A DNA stretch of 45,016 nt from an uncultured Eubacteriales bacterium (GCA_934432675.1 CAKRYT010000010.1:1-45016); one strand, 5' to 3'. Positions 30,277 to 39,226 are shown, counted from the stretch's first letter. The notes: generated by a model from the letters alone, not told the origin. Made by a program: numbers and translations.

Positions 30277-31340
30277 CAGAGGGAGAGGCGGCCGTTGGTT
30301 TCGTACAGGGAGCGGATCGACGCGGCTTTACGATCGCAACGGGCGCGCATATCGGCGAGTTGCTCTTCCGTATAGGCATCGAGGTCACCCGGTTTCAGTT
30401 TGCCCTTGTACATTCTGTCGAGGATGAGGGCAAAGTTGATGTCCGTCGCGACGATCTCACTCTTGTACTCGCAGATGACGAGGTTGGACTTGCCGGCGAA
30501 CAGGCTGTCTACGGCGAGCTCACCCATGCGGGACGCCATGAGGCGGTCGCGGAGCGTCGGCGTACCGCCGCGCACGACGTGCGCGAGGCGCGCGAACTTG
30601 GTCTCGACACCGGTCTCCTTCTGGATGGTTTCCGCCAGTTCCTGCGAGAAGTCGGGGCCGACGCCCTCGGAGACGATGACGATGAAGTTCCGCTTACCGG
30701 CGATGCGGTCGCGCTTGATCTTGGCGATCAGGGCATCCGTATCAAACGGAATCTCCGGGATGGCAACCCCGGTCGCGCCCGTCGCGATACCCGTCTGGAT
30801 CGCGATGTCGCCGGCGTCTCTGCCCATGACCTCCACGACGTTGCAACGCGCGTGGGACTCACAGGTGTCACGCAGGCGGTCGACCATCTCGACGACGGTG
30901 TTCATCGCCGTATCGAAACCGATGGTCGCATCGGTCGAAGTAATATCGTTATCGATCGTGCCGGGGAGGCCGATGCACGGGATCCCGCGCGCGGTCAGGT
31001 CGGTCGCGCCACGAAAAGTGCCGTCACCGCCGATGGCGACGATACCGTCGATCTGCATGGAGCGGCAGGTGGCAATCGCCTTCTGCATCCCTTCCTCCGT
31101 CTTGAACTCGGGGCAACGGTCGGAGTACAGAATGGTGCCGCCGTGGTTGATGATGTTGGAGACGTCACGGAGCCCGAGCGGCTTGATGTCACCGTCGATA
31201 AGTCCCGAGTAGCCACGGTACACGCCCATGACCTCGACGCCTCTGTCCAGCGCGGCACGCGTGACGGCGCGAATCGCCGCATTCATACCCGGGGCATCTC
31301 CCCCGGACGTCAAAACACCGATTCTTCTAAAAGTTTTCAT
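30276..31340 (-). CDS. pfkA: ATP-dependent 6-phosphofructokinase
   Basis: A 354-residue glycolytic enzyme that phosphorylates fructose 6-phosphate to the 1,6-bisphosphate. TSGGDAPGMNAAIR opens the nucleotide site. GGDGTFRGA with Gly104 is the pattern of ATP- rather than pyrophosphate-dependent enzymes; PGTIDND carries the catalytic Asp130. EVMGRDAGDIA and VVRGGTPTLRDR are further family signatures. It is about 35 residues longer than the B. stearothermophilus type at the C-terminus. It lies between glyA (26 bp upstream) and a small membrane protein. Confidence 0.96.
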   Translation of the reverse strand: MKTFRRIGVLTSGGDAPGMNAAIRAVTRAALDRGVEVMGVYRGYSGLIDGDIKPLGLRDVSNIINHGGTILYSDRCPEFKTEEGMQKAIATCRSMQIDGIVAIGGDGTFRGATDLTARGIPCIGLPGTIDNDITSTDATIGFDTAMNTVVEMVDRLRDTCESHARCNVVEVMGRDAGDIAIQTGIATGATGVAIPEIPFDTDALIAKIKRDRIAGKRNFIVIVSEGVGPDFSQELAETIQKETGVETKFARLAHVVRGGTPTLRDRLMASRMGELAVDSLFAGKSNLVICEYKSEIVATDINFALILDRMYKGKLKPGDLDAYTEEQLADMRARCDRKAASIRSLYETNGRLSL

Positions 31341-31366
31341 GGTTTATCTATCTTCCTTTTTTCAGT

Positions 31367-32617
31367 TTACTTGTTGAACAGGGGAAATGCGCGGCAGAGT
31401 GCCGTGACGGCCTCCCGCACCTCTTCTTTTGCCCCGGGGAAATCCGTCGCCGTCCGTGTAATCAGGTGCGCGATGGTATGCATCTCGTCCTCGCCCATGC
31501 CGCGGGTGGTTACCGCGGGGGTACCGATACGGATGCCCGAGGTGACGAACGGTCTTTCGGGATCGTTCGGGATGGTATTCTTGTTGACGGTGATGCCGCA
31601 GGCATCGAGGCGCGCCTCCATCTCCTTACCCGTCAGCCCGAAGGGGCGGAGGTCCAGGAGCATGAGGTGATTATCCGTCCCGCCGGAGACCAGGCGGAAA
31701 CCGTCCTCCGTCAGTGTCTCTCCGAGGACGCGGGCGTTGTCCACGATATGTTGCTGGTAGGCGGCAAACGCAGGAGTCAGTGCCTCGCCGAAACACACCG
31801 CTTTGGCGGCGATGATGTGCAGGAGCGGGCCGCCCTGGATGCCGGGGAAGATCGCCTTATTGATCTTCTTCGCCATCTCCTCGTCGTTCGTGAGGATGAG
31901 CCCCCCGCGCGGACCGCGCAGGGTCTTGTGCGTCGTGGTCGTCACCACGTCGGCAAAGGGCAGGGGCGACGGATGGAGCCCCGCGGCGACCAGCCCCGCG
32001 ATGTGCGCCATGTCCACCATGAGGTAGGCACCGACGCTGTGCGCGATGGCGGCGATGCGCTCAAAGTCGATGACGCGCGGATAGGCACTGGCACCCGCGA
32101 CGATCAGTTTCGGCCGATGCTCCCGCGCGAGGGCCTCCAAACGGTCGTAATCGATGCGCTCGGTGACGGGATCCAGCCCGTAGGGAACAAAGTGATAATA
32201 GAGCCCGGAGAGGTTGACGGGGCTGCCGTGCGTGAGGTGCCCGCCCTCCGAGAGGGACATACCGAGGACGGTATCGCCCGGGTGGAGGAGCGCGACGTAG
32301 ACGGCGGTATTCGCCTGTGAGCCGCTGTGCGGCTGCACGTTCGCATAGGCGGCACCGAACAGTTTTTTCGCACGTTCCTGCGCGAGGGTCTCGACGACGT
32401 CCACCTTTTCGCATCCGCCGTAGTAGCGGTGCCCGGGGTACCCCTCCGCATATTTATTGGTGAGGATACTCCCTGCGGCGAGGAGGACCGCCTCACTCAC
32501 GACGTTTTCCGATGCGATGAGTTCCAGCCCGTTTTCCTCACGGTAGTACTCCTGCTCGATGGCGTCCCCGATCTCGGGGTCAAATCGCCTCAACCTCTGA
32601 ATATCGTCAAAAATCAC
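31367..32617 (-). CDS. glyA: Serine hydroxymethyltransferase
   Basis: A 416-residue PLP enzyme that interconverts serine and glycine with tetrahydrofolate. It starts at GTG 32617 behind GAAAGGAG. ELIASENVVS, YAEGYPGHRYYGG, PHSGSQAN and the PLP-lysine Lys231 in TTTTHKTLRGPRGG are all present. Length is typical. First gene of the operon with pfkA. Confidence 0.98.
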   Translation of the reverse strand: MIFDDIQRLRRFDPEIGDAIEQEYYREENGLELIASENVVSEAVLLAAGSILTNKYAEGYPGHRYYGGCEKVDVVETLAQERAKKLFGAAYANVQPHSGSQANTAVYVALLHPGDTVLGMSLSEGGHLTHGSPVNLSGLYYHFVPYGLDPVTERIDYDRLEALAREHRPKLIVAGASAYPRVIDFERIAAIAHSVGAYLMVDMAHIAGLVAAGLHPSPLPFADVVTTTTHKTLRGPRGGLILTNDEEMAKKINKAIFPGIQGGPLLHIIAAKAVCFGEALTPAFAAYQQHIVDNARVLGETLTEDGFRLVSGGTDNHLMLLDLRPFGLTGKEMEARLDACGITVNKNTIPNDPERPFVTSGIRIGTPAVTTRGMGEDEMHTIAHLITRTATDFPGAKEEVREAVTALCRAFPLFNK

Positions 32618-32649
32618 GGTGCGGTACGCTCCTTTCGGTTTTTCACCCT

Positions 32650-32678
32650 AGTATATAACATATTGGTGGCGGAATCAA
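32650..32678 (-). promoter_or_regulatory. Promoter of glyA-pfkA
   Basis: On the minus strand TTGATT (32673-32678) and TATACT (32650-32655), 17-bp spacer. No glycine riboswitch fold is evident in the 33-base leader. Confidence 0.82.
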
Positions 32679-32754
32679 GACCTCTCCTCGGATTTTCTCA
32701 CGGGAAAAGTGTGTTTTTGCGCGCCTTTTGAGGCGGTTTTTCTTGCCCGACCGA

Positions 32755-32783
32755 TTGACAAGCGGGGAGAAAAACAGTATAAT
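32755..32783 (+). promoter_or_regulatory. Promoter of the MinD-like gene
   Basis: TTGACA (32755-32760) and TATAAT (32778-32783), 17-bp spacer, a consensus promoter 29 bp before the ATG at 32812. Confidence 0.92.
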
Positions 32784-32811
32784 GGTACAAAATAGCCGGA
32801 GGAGGATCGCC

Positions 32812-33588
32812 ATGGGTGCTGTGAAGATACTGGTGACAGGCAGTCGCGGCGGATGCGGTAAGTCCTCCGTCGCCGCGGGGCTCGCCGCCGCACTGTCGCT
32901 CATGGGCGAGAAGACCGTGCTCATCGACCTGGATCTTGCCGAGCGTTCGCTCGACATGTACCTCGGTTGCGAGGACCGCGTGGTGTACGACCTCGGGGAC
33001 CTGCTCTCGGGGGAGAGGAGCGTGCGTGACGTCGCCGTCCGCCCGGACGGGCTCGACCGCCTGTACCTTATCCCGGGTGCCTACCACCTGCGTCGCCCGC
33101 CGACGCAGACCGAACTCGCGCGGGTACTTTCCGCCGCCGAAGGGGAACTGGGGGTCACGCACGTCGTGATCGACACATCCGGGGTCGCCGACCCGTCGGT
33201 GAAACTCGGTGCCGCACTCTGCGACCGCGCCCTCCTCGTGGTGACGGACGGGTATCTTCCGATGCGCTCCGCCGCCTCGCTGGCGGACACGCTCCACGAA
33301 TGGGGGATGGACGAGGTGGAAATGGTGGTCAACCGTTTCTCCATGGACCCGAAACACCCGACGGACCTCAGAAACGTGATCGATACGACCGGGCTCCGCC
33401 TCATCGGCGTGGTGCCCGATATTCCGCCCTTCGCGCGGATGCAGGACGCGGGCACGCCCGCCGTGCGCTGCCGTGAGGCAGCACCGGTCGCCGCCGCCCT
33501 CGACAACATCGCGCACCGGCTCGCTGGGGAGAACAGACCCCTCCTCTACGGTATTTCGTGCAAACGCCGCAAGTTGCTTGCGGTTTGA
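32812..33588 (+). CDS. MinD/ParA-family P-loop ATPase
   Basis: A 258-residue protein. The ATG at 32812 follows GGAGGAGG. The deviant Walker A reads GSRGGCGKSS, in which the signature Lys of KGGxGK is Arg. LIDLDLAERSLDMYLG is switch I-like, and HVVIDTSGVADPS is the Walker B/switch II region. The C-terminus ends in a basic stretch (CKRRKLLAV), which could act as a short membrane-targeting tail but is not a clear amphipathic MinD helix. Likely a division-site or surface-positioning ATPase; minC and minE are not adjacent. It precedes an MGS-like gene, an arrangement seen in other Clostridia. Confidence 0.85.
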   Translation: MGAVKILVTGSRGGCGKSSVAAGLAAALSLMGEKTVLIDLDLAERSLDMYLGCEDRVVYDLGDLLSGERSVRDVAVRPDGLDRLYLIPGAYHLRRPPTQTELARVLSAAEGELGVTHVVIDTSGVADPSVKLGAALCDRALLVVTDGYLPMRSAASLADTLHEWGMDEVEMVVNRFSMDPKHPTDLRNVIDTTGLRLIGVVPDIPPFARMQDAGTPAVRCREAAPVAAALDNIAHRLAGENRPLLYGISCKRRKLLAV

Positions 33589-33627
33589 TTCTACTCCCTC
33601 AAACAGACCGAAAAAGGAGTTCCTGCC

Positions 33628-34056
33628 ATGCATATTGCAATCATCGCGGACGACGATAAAAAAGAACTGATGGCGCAGTTCTGCATTGCCTATTGCGGAA
33701 TTCTGAGTCGGCACCACCTGTGCGCGACGCAGATCACCGGTAAATACATTACGGAAGCCACGGGGCTGGATATCGAACTCCTCATGGCGGGCAGGAGCGG
33801 CGGCGGAGAGCAGATCCTCTCCCGCGTCTCCTATAACGAGATCGATCTGGTCTTCTATTTCCGTTCCACCGAGCCGAACGACGCGCCCGGCGTGACGGAG
33901 CAGAACCTCCTGCGCCTCTGCGACGTGCACAACATCCCCGTCGCCACCAACATCGCGACCGCCGAGGTCCTGGTGCTGGCACTCGACCGCGGGGAACTGG
34001 ACTGGCGCGAACTCGTCAACCCGACTTCCGGTACCTCCGGAGACGTGAACTTTTGA
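33628..34056 (+). CDS. Methylglyoxal synthase-like protein with altered active site
   Basis: A 142-residue MGS-fold protein, starting after AAAGGAG. Homology is clear along the whole length: IAIIADDDKK, ATEATGLDIE-like core, EIDLVFYFR, LLRLCDVHNIPVATN. But the residues that make the enzyme work differ. The His of the AHD motif is Asp. GGD(Q) is GGG(E). The PHEPDV segment with catalytic His/Asp is APGVTEQ. The phosphate-binding TGTTG is TQITG. These comparisons are with E. coli and B. subtilis MgsA from memory. It may be inactive or have another ligand. It is cotranscribed with the MinD-like gene and ends at a terminator. Confidence 0.82.
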   Translation: MHIAIIADDDKKELMAQFCIAYCGILSRHHLCATQITGKYITEATGLDIELLMAGRSGGGEQILSRVSYNEIDLVFYFRSTEPNDAPGVTEQNLLRLCDVHNIPVATNIATAEVLVLALDRGELDWRELVNPTSGTSGDVNF

Positions 34057-34062
34057 GTGCCC

Positions 34063-34098
34063 GGCTGTCTTGCCCCCGGTAAGACAGCCTTTTCTTTT
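34063..34098 (+). terminator. Terminator after the MGS-like gene
   Basis: GGCTGTCTT/AAGACAGCC stem with a GCCCCCGGT loop, followed by a T-rich tail. Confidence 0.9.
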
Positions 34099-34307
34099 CC
34101 CCGCCGGGCGGGGAACGACCGAAGGAAACGATCGCAACCTGTCCCGAATGACGGGGGTCGCCCGCGGCGGGCGGCAATCGCCGGCGGACGATCGGGGAAT
34201 AGCCGGAAAGCGGGCGGTGCCCACCGGGAGACGGTCGGCGACGGCCGGAAATCACGTACATACGACCGATAAACACCTGCCGCGGGCAGGAGAGAGGAGC
34301 ACACCCC

Positions 34308-34748
34308 ATGAAACAGGAGACACCGATGCATCTGACCATTCACAGCCGTCTGACGACGGGCGGTGAGACCGAGACCGTCTCGACCGAGGCGCGCGGGGTG
34401 CTCCGACAGGTGGGTGACCACGCGTCGCTCGCCTATACCGAGAGGCGGGAGGGAGGCGCGCGCGTCATGACCACGCTCTCCTGGCAGGCGGGGACGCCCC
34501 GCGTCCGCCTGACGCACCGCGGGGACGTGCGGTGGGAGGTCGACTTTGACCCGAAGATGCCCGCCGTGACGCGCTACGAGGTACCGCCGTATACCTTCGA
34601 CCTCGCCGTGCGGTGCCATGAAATACGGCTCCCCCTTGACGAAAACGGGGGAGAGATCCACCTCACCTACACCCGCAACGTCGGGGGAGACGAGGCACTG
34701 GTCGAACTGACCGTGACGGCGCGCGTGCGCGAGGAGGAGTTGCCGTGA
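34308..34748 (+). CDS. DUF1934 family protein
   Basis: A 146-residue beta-barrel-like protein of the YwiB type. The ATG at 34308 follows GAGAGGAG. MHLTIHSRL near the start and YTRNVGGDEALVELTVTAR near the end match the family pattern. Family structures are calycin-like barrels of unknown function. Its last four bases overlap the GTG start of holA, so the two are cotranslated. In other Clostridia the family commonly precedes genes for RNA polymerase delta, pyrG or argS; here it is holA. Confidence 0.82.
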   Translation: MKQETPMHLTIHSRLTTGGETETVSTEARGVLRQVGDHASLAYTERREGGARVMTTLSWQAGTPRVRLTHRGDVRWEVDFDPKMPAVTRYEVPPYTFDLAVRCHEIRLPLDENGGEIHLTYTRNVGGDEALVELTVTARVREEELP

Positions 34749-35794
34749 TTCTGACGCAGGCCGAACTGAACAAACGCCTGAAATCGGGCGATGCCTCCGG
34801 GGCGTATCTTTTCGTCGGGGAGGAGGCGTATCTCCGCCGCGCGTTTACTGCGCGCCTGCGGGAGGCACTCCTCGGCGACCCCGCCTTTGCCACGTTCAAT
34901 CATCTGCTCCACGAGGGGGCTGCCATCGACTATGCCGCGCTCCGCGCGGACGTGGAGACGCCGCCGTTCTTTGAGCCCACCAAACTGGTGGAGTGGCACG
35001 GTGCCGATCTTGGCGGGCTGAAAGAGAGCGACTATGAGGCACTCGGGGAGATCGTGCACGCGGTGGGGGCGGCGAGCGGCGTGACGCTGCTGCTTTCGGT
35101 GACACCGGAGGGACTGGATGCCGGTACGGCGAAACGCCCCTCGCCGACTTTCAAGCGGCTCTCCGACCTCTTCCTTGCCGTCAACTTTGAGAAATCGACC
35201 GACGCGCAACTCGTCGGTTGGCTGGCGAGGCACTTCGCCCACGAGGGGGTCACGACCGAGCCGGGCGTGCCGCGCGCCCTCCTCGAACGCGCGGGCAGGA
35301 CGATGGATGTGCTCGCAAACGAGGTGGACAAACTCGTGGCGTACGCCCTGGCGCACGGTCGGACGTGTGTGACGGAGGAGGACGTGCGTTTCGTCGCCGT
35401 GACGACGACCGAGGCAGACGCCTTCGGGCTGACCAACGCGCTCCTCGACCGCGACCCCGCCGCCGCTTTCCGCAACCTGGCGGATATGCGGGCGCGCCGT
35501 GTGGAGCCGACCCTCATCCTCGGGCAGATTTCCCGCCTTATATCCGACCTCACCTCCATCGCGCTCCTGCTCGCGGAGGGGCTCACTCCCGCCGCCGTCG
35601 CCGGGGTGCTCTCCATGAACGCCTATCGCGCCGAATTGTACGCCCGCGCCGCGGGCAAGCGCAAACTGCCGGAACTCCGCCGTGCGCTCGCGCTTTGTGC
35701 GGAGGCGGATCGCAAGGCGAAAACGGCGTTCGGGCTGGACGTCTATACTCTTTTGGAACGGCTCGTCGCCGAACTCGCGACGGAGGGGAAATAA
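34745..35794 (+). CDS. holA: DNA polymerase III, delta subunit
   Basis: A 349-residue clamp-loader subunit of normal size. It starts at GTG 34745, overlapping the upstream stop (GTGA). The N-terminal region has YLFVGEEAYLRRA; the middle has LERAGRTMDVLANEVDKLVAY; the C-terminal helical collar has RRVEPTLILGQISRLISDL. Delta opens the beta clamp in the loader complex. It ends at a bidirectional terminator. In many Firmicutes rpsT follows holA; here a convergent gene does. Confidence 0.95.
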   Translation: MILTQAELNKRLKSGDASGAYLFVGEEAYLRRAFTARLREALLGDPAFATFNHLLHEGAAIDYAALRADVETPPFFEPTKLVEWHGADLGGLKESDYEALGEIVHAVGAASGVTLLLSVTPEGLDAGTAKRPSPTFKRLSDLFLAVNFEKSTDAQLVGWLARHFAHEGVTTEPGVPRALLERAGRTMDVLANEVDKLVAYALAHGRTCVTEEDVRFVAVTTTEADAFGLTNALLDRDPAAAFRNLADMRARRVEPTLILGQISRLISDLTSIALLLAEGLTPAAVAGVLSMNAYRAELYARAAGKRKLPELRRALALCAEADRKAKTAFGLDVYTLLERLVAELATEGK

Positions 35795-35850
35795 GGACGG
35801 GCACACCTCCGGGGGAGCCACCTGCGCGGAACCGCCACCGGAATGTAAAT

Positions 35851-35881
35851 AAAAAGAGACACGGTATCGTGTCTCTTTTTT
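35851..35881. terminator. Bidirectional terminator between convergent genes
   Basis: AAAAAGAGACAC pairs with GTGTCTCTTTTT around GGTATC. The A/T flanks give a T tract in both directions, serving holA and the convergent gene ending at 35900. Confidence 0.92.
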
Positions 35882-35899
35882 GACGGGAAATGCGGTGCT

Positions 35900-36664
35900 T
35901 TACTCCGCGGCGGTGCCGAGGAGGAGCCGGAAAAGTGCCTCGCAACGGTCGAAGTTCTGTTTTGCGCCGCTCCCGTGGGAAAGGGCGGTGTAGGGGATGC
36001 GAAGGCAGAGGACGGTGTCCTCCGGCAGGTCGCGAAAACCGGGGAGAGACGCCGCCGGGGTGGAGCGCAGATAGACGCCGTAGCCGTCCGGGGTGGTCTC
36101 GACCGTGCCGTCCGCCGGCAGATATTCCGCGACGGGGAGGACGTACCGCCCGCCCTGTGTAGCGGTATAAACGTCAAAGGTGTGCTCCGAGAGCAGGAAG
36201 AGGTAGGTGGTGGCGAGCTGCAATTCGCTTTGCAGGTTTTCGATGTTCGTGCGGTTGTAGGTGTCCAGTGCCGTGTCGGCGGCGTCACCCTGCCGGATGC
36301 GATAATCGTGAATACTGACACCTTTACCCGCGAGGTGGTGGTCCGCGATGAGCGACTCGACCGCCGCGGCCATGTCGGCCGCCGTCGTGTTATCCGCGGA
36401 GGGGTAGAGGCTCGCCTCGCCGGCGTAGCAGAGTATGTAGTCCGGCTTGGGCGCGCGCCGCGCACACTGGACGATGCAGACCGTCAGCGCGACGAGCAGA
36501 ACGAGGACAATGACGATCGGTACCTTGTAGTGGTACCAGAGGTTTTCCAGCCACGTGCCGAAACGGCTTTTACGGTTGATGAGGTGTACTTCACCTGCCT
36601 CGAAGTCCGGTTTTTCCGGCTCCTCGCCGTCACTCGGCGTGAATCGCGGTTGCTTGTCGTCCAT
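35900..36664 (-). CDS. Single-pass membrane protein, unknown
   Basis: A 254-residue protein. The ATG at 36664 follows AAAGGAG at 11 bp. A 47-residue acidic then basic cytosolic tail is followed by one membrane segment (about 48-66). The external domain contains EASLYPSADNTTAADMAAA and repeated hydrophobic strands. No enzyme motif or known family is recognised. It lies 87 bp downstream of a thioredoxin-like gene on the same strand and may share its transcript. Confidence 0.7.
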   Translation of the reverse strand: MDDKQPRFTPSDGEEPEKPDFEAGEVHLINRKSRFGTWLENLWYHYKVPIVIVLVLLVALTVCIVQCARRAPKPDYILCYAGEASLYPSADNTTAADMAAAVESLIADHHLAGKGVSIHDYRIRQGDAADTALDTYNRTNIENLQSELQLATTYLFLLSEHTFDVYTATQGGRYVLPVAEYLPADGTVETTPDGYGVYLRSTPAASLPGFRDLPEDTVLCLRIPYTALSHGSGAKQNFDRCEALFRLLLGTAAE

Positions 36665-36751
36665 CGTCCCTGTATCTCCTTTCGTATCTTTCGTCACGCG
36701 CCGGACGCATAGCCGGTGCCGGGGGCAGAGCGTCTCCCCCGGCACCGGAAG

Positions 36752-37063
36752 TCAGACCCCCTCCCCGAGAAAAGCGCGGAGTTCTCCCGCCGGGAGGTTA
36801 CCGATGCGGCGGGCGATCAGCCGCTCTCCGTCAAAGAGCAGCGTCGTCGGAATCGAGCGCACGCCGAACATGGCGCAGGTCGCGGGGGAGGCGGTTGAGT
36901 CCAGGCGGAAGAAGGTGACGCCCGGGGTCTCCTTCGCCACCTGCTCAAAGGTGGGGGCAAACGCGCGGCAATGCGGGCAGTGTGCGCCCGTGACGCAGAC
37001 GGCGGATTTCCCCGCGCCCGCGGTGATATGCGCCGCAAAGGTATCGTCGTTCAGTGTAAGCAT
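36752..37063 (-). CDS. Thioredoxin-like protein (CPHC)
   Basis: A 103-residue thioredoxin fold. The redox motif is Cys29-Pro-His-Cys32 (AHCPHCRAF), as in DsbA-type oxidoreductases, rather than the CGPC of thioredoxin. The cis-proline loop is VRSIPTTLLFDG and the TFFRLDSTASPATCAMFGV segment matches thioredoxin helix 3. No signal peptide, so it is cytosolic. CPHC generally raises redox potential, so it may favour disulfide exchange over reduction; this is inference. Confidence 0.9.
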   Translation of the reverse strand: MLTLNDDTFAAHITAGAGKSAVCVTGAHCPHCRAFAPTFEQVAKETPGVTFFRLDSTASPATCAMFGVRSIPTTLLFDGERLIARRIGNLPAGELRAFLGEGV

Positions 37064-37132
37064 GGTGTCCTCGCTTTCGCTTTGTGTTGCCCGTAGTCTG
37101 CCCGAGGACGGGGCAGGCTATACGGGGGTCTG

Positions 37133-38155
37133 TCAGTGGGACAGCGCGTTTCCGACGATGACGAGTACCATCGAGCCGATGCAGACGACGAGGTACAGGA
37201 TGCTGCCGACGTTACCGACCAGCGGTGCCGCACGGTCGCCGCGCGGCAGGGGGCACGGGGTCATATCGCGGGTCATACGGCGGTAGTAGAGGCAGAAGAA
37301 GACCACGCCGACAAGGGCGAAGATATACGGCAGATAGGCAACGAGCAGGCGCAGCGCGAACGCCGCGGGGTGGGCAAGGAAAACCTCCATGAGTTCCGCC
37401 GTCGTCGAGACATCGGTAAGATCGAGCGGCAGAAAACGGTCCACGAGGGTCGGGAGGACCCCACCGAAGAAGTTGACCACCGAGTGGATGAGTACGGTAT
37501 AGAGGACGTTGCCCGTCTTCTGATAGATCAGCGCGAGGAGCGTCCCGAGGAGGGCGGCGTAGAAGAACTGTTCGACGTTGCCGTGGAACAGCCCGAACGT
37601 GATGCCCGAGAGCAGGATTACCGCCCAGTCACCGAGAAAACGCAGGCGGTCCACGAGGAATTTACGGAAAAACAACTCCTCAAAGATCGGTGCGATGACG
37701 AGCGAATAGAGGCAGGAGAGCCACAGGGTGGAGTTCGTCATCGCGTCCGTGATACCGCTCTCCTGTTTGCCGAACAGTTTGCCGATGACGTTGTTGAATC
37801 CTTGGCCGATGAGCGACCCGGCGATCAGCAAGGTAAACGCCATTGAGAGGAAAATCAGGATGGTTTTCACGGACATGCGGCGTTGCACCGGCGGCTCTGC
37901 CGGGACCGTCCGCAGGATGAGAAACGCGAAGGGTGCCGCGATGACGTAGAGCGAAATGATTGTGATCGTCCATTGAAACCAGGGGGCGCGCAGGGTGTCG
38001 GGAGAGAAGCGGCGGATGATCAGTTGCAGGACGAGCGCGGCAATCTGCGACACAAGCATGAGGACGAAAAATGCGAGGGCGACGGTCGAGGTCGCGCGGG
38101 AAGCACGGGTGCGGAGATCCGGCGTGCCGGGATCCGGGAAGGGAGTGGACTGCAT
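37133..38155 (-). CDS. CPBP family intramembrane glutamic endopeptidase
   Basis: A 340-residue protein with eight or so membrane segments. The ATG at 38155 follows GGAGG. The Abi/CPBP signature is complete: motif 1 APIFEELFFRKFL (EExxxR-type, Glu-Glu then Arg), motif 2 GITFGLFHGN (FxxxH), motif 3 LIHSVVNFFG (HxxxN). These residues form the membrane-embedded active site of Rce1-like proteases. Functions in Firmicutes include bacteriocin self-immunity and regulated intramembrane cleavage; the substrate here is unknown. An extra membrane segment lies at the C-terminus. Confidence 0.93.
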   Translation of the reverse strand: MQSTPFPDPGTPDLRTRASRATSTVALAFFVLMLVSQIAALVLQLIIRRFSPDTLRAPWFQWTITIISLYVIAAPFAFLILRTVPAEPPVQRRMSVKTILIFLSMAFTLLIAGSLIGQGFNNVIGKLFGKQESGITDAMTNSTLWLSCLYSLVIAPIFEELFFRKFLVDRLRFLGDWAVILLSGITFGLFHGNVEQFFYAALLGTLLALIYQKTGNVLYTVLIHSVVNFFGGVLPTLVDRFLPLDLTDVSTTAELMEVFLAHPAAFALRLLVAYLPYIFALVGVVFFCLYYRRMTRDMTPCPLPRGDRAAPLVGNVGSILYLVVCIGSMVLVIVGNALSH

Positions 38156-38182
38156 AGTATCGCCTCCTTAATCAGTGTTTCT

Positions 38183-38212
38183 AGTGTAACACATCTCCCC
38201 TCTCCAATGCAA
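38183..38212 (-). promoter_or_regulatory. Promoter of the CPBP protease gene
   Basis: On the minus strand TTGCAT (38207-38212) and TACACT (38183-38188), 18-bp spacer, ending about 28 bp before the start codon. Confidence 0.72.
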
Positions 38213-38222
38213 GCCGACATTC

Positions 38223-38251
38223 TTGACTTTTCTATGAAGAATTTATATAAT
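38223..38251 (+). promoter_or_regulatory. Promoter of the zinc-ribbon coiled-coil gene
   Basis: TTGACT (38223-38228) and TATAAT (38246-38251), 17-bp spacer, divergent from the CPBP promoter with only 10 bp between the two -35 boxes. Confidence 0.85.
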
Positions 38252-38292
38252 ACAGGAAAAGGCGTCGTTCGGACGACGCGGGAGGTGGTACC

Positions 38293-39105
38293 GTGGCAGA
38301 GCATCTTTGCCCCAAATGCGGGGGAAAACTTTTTTATGATGCGGCGGACAAGTTGTTTGTCTGCGAGGCGTGCGGCAACCGATACTACCGGGAGGTCATT
38401 CTCGGGGCATCTCCGAAAAACGACGATCTGCGCGTGTACTGTGCACCGCAGGCGAGCGGCGGAAACGGGGTCGAACTGTCGTCCCAGTACGTACCGGAGA
38501 CACCGCCCGAGGCACCGTCGCTACCCGCCGTGGCGAGTGAACGGGTCGGGGCGAATACGGTGCCGAAACCGACGAAAGTGACGCGGAAAACGCAACGCTA
38601 CATGGCGCGCTACGACCGCGAGAGGGAAAAACGCGAACGCGATCGGCTGGAAGCGGAGGCGGAGAGCCGCCTCTGGGAGGAGACGCTGTCCGAGGGGATG
38701 CGCCGTGCCAATCGGAAGGCGGTCGGGACCCCCGCCGAGGCGGCGGAGGGCAAATCTGCCCCGGCACCGCTCTCCCACATTGCGACGCCCCTCGGCGGGC
38801 TCTCCCCGACGCCGTCACGGGCGGGAACGGAGGGGCAGGATACCGACGGGGGCGGGATGCCGACGCGCGCCCGGCTCGAACTCGCGCTCGACCACGCGCA
38901 ACTGACGCTGCGGGAAAAGCAACAGACGCTGAAACGCCTGTCCTCGGACATCTGGCGTTTGGAGCGCGCCCCCGGGCAGAGTGCACGGGCGTTTCGCCAG
39001 GTCCTCGCGGAGGCAAATCGCGAAATCGACCGTGCGGAACTCGACGTGAAGGAAGCAAAACTCGCGGTCAAAGAGGCAAAACGTAATCTGAAAAAAGCAA
39101 AGTGA
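38293..39105 (+). CDS. Zinc-ribbon and coiled-coil protein, unknown
   Basis: A 270-residue protein starting at GTG 38293 after GGGAGGTGG. Residues 6-31 form a zinc ribbon (CPKCGGK and CEACGNR, CxxC twice). A disordered Pro/Ala/Gly-rich middle follows, with a strongly charged stretch ARYDREREKRERDRLEAEAE near 105-124. The C-terminal region (about 195-270) is a long coiled coil rich in Lys/Glu/Ala ending in NLKKAK. Soluble, no signal peptide. The ribbon suggests nucleic-acid or protein contact; no specific family is recognised. Confidence 0.72.
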   Translation: MAEHLCPKCGGKLFYDAADKLFVCEACGNRYYREVILGASPKNDDLRVYCAPQASGGNGVELSSQYVPETPPEAPSLPAVASERVGANTVPKPTKVTRKTQRYMARYDREREKRERDRLEAEAESRLWEETLSEGMRRANRKAVGTPAEAAEGKSAPAPLSHIATPLGGLSPTPSRAGTEGQDTDGGGMPTRARLELALDHAQLTLREKQQTLKRLSSDIWRLERAPGQSARAFRQVLAEANREIDRAELDVKEAKLAVKEAKRNLKKAK

Positions 39106-39226
39106 ACGGTGCCCGTATCCGTTCCGCGGCGCGTCTGCGCTGCGGCCGAAACGACCGCGCCCCGGATCGGCGCGGGGACGTACCTGCGGCGCAATCGGTG
39201 CCGGGAGTACTTAATAAAAACGAAGA

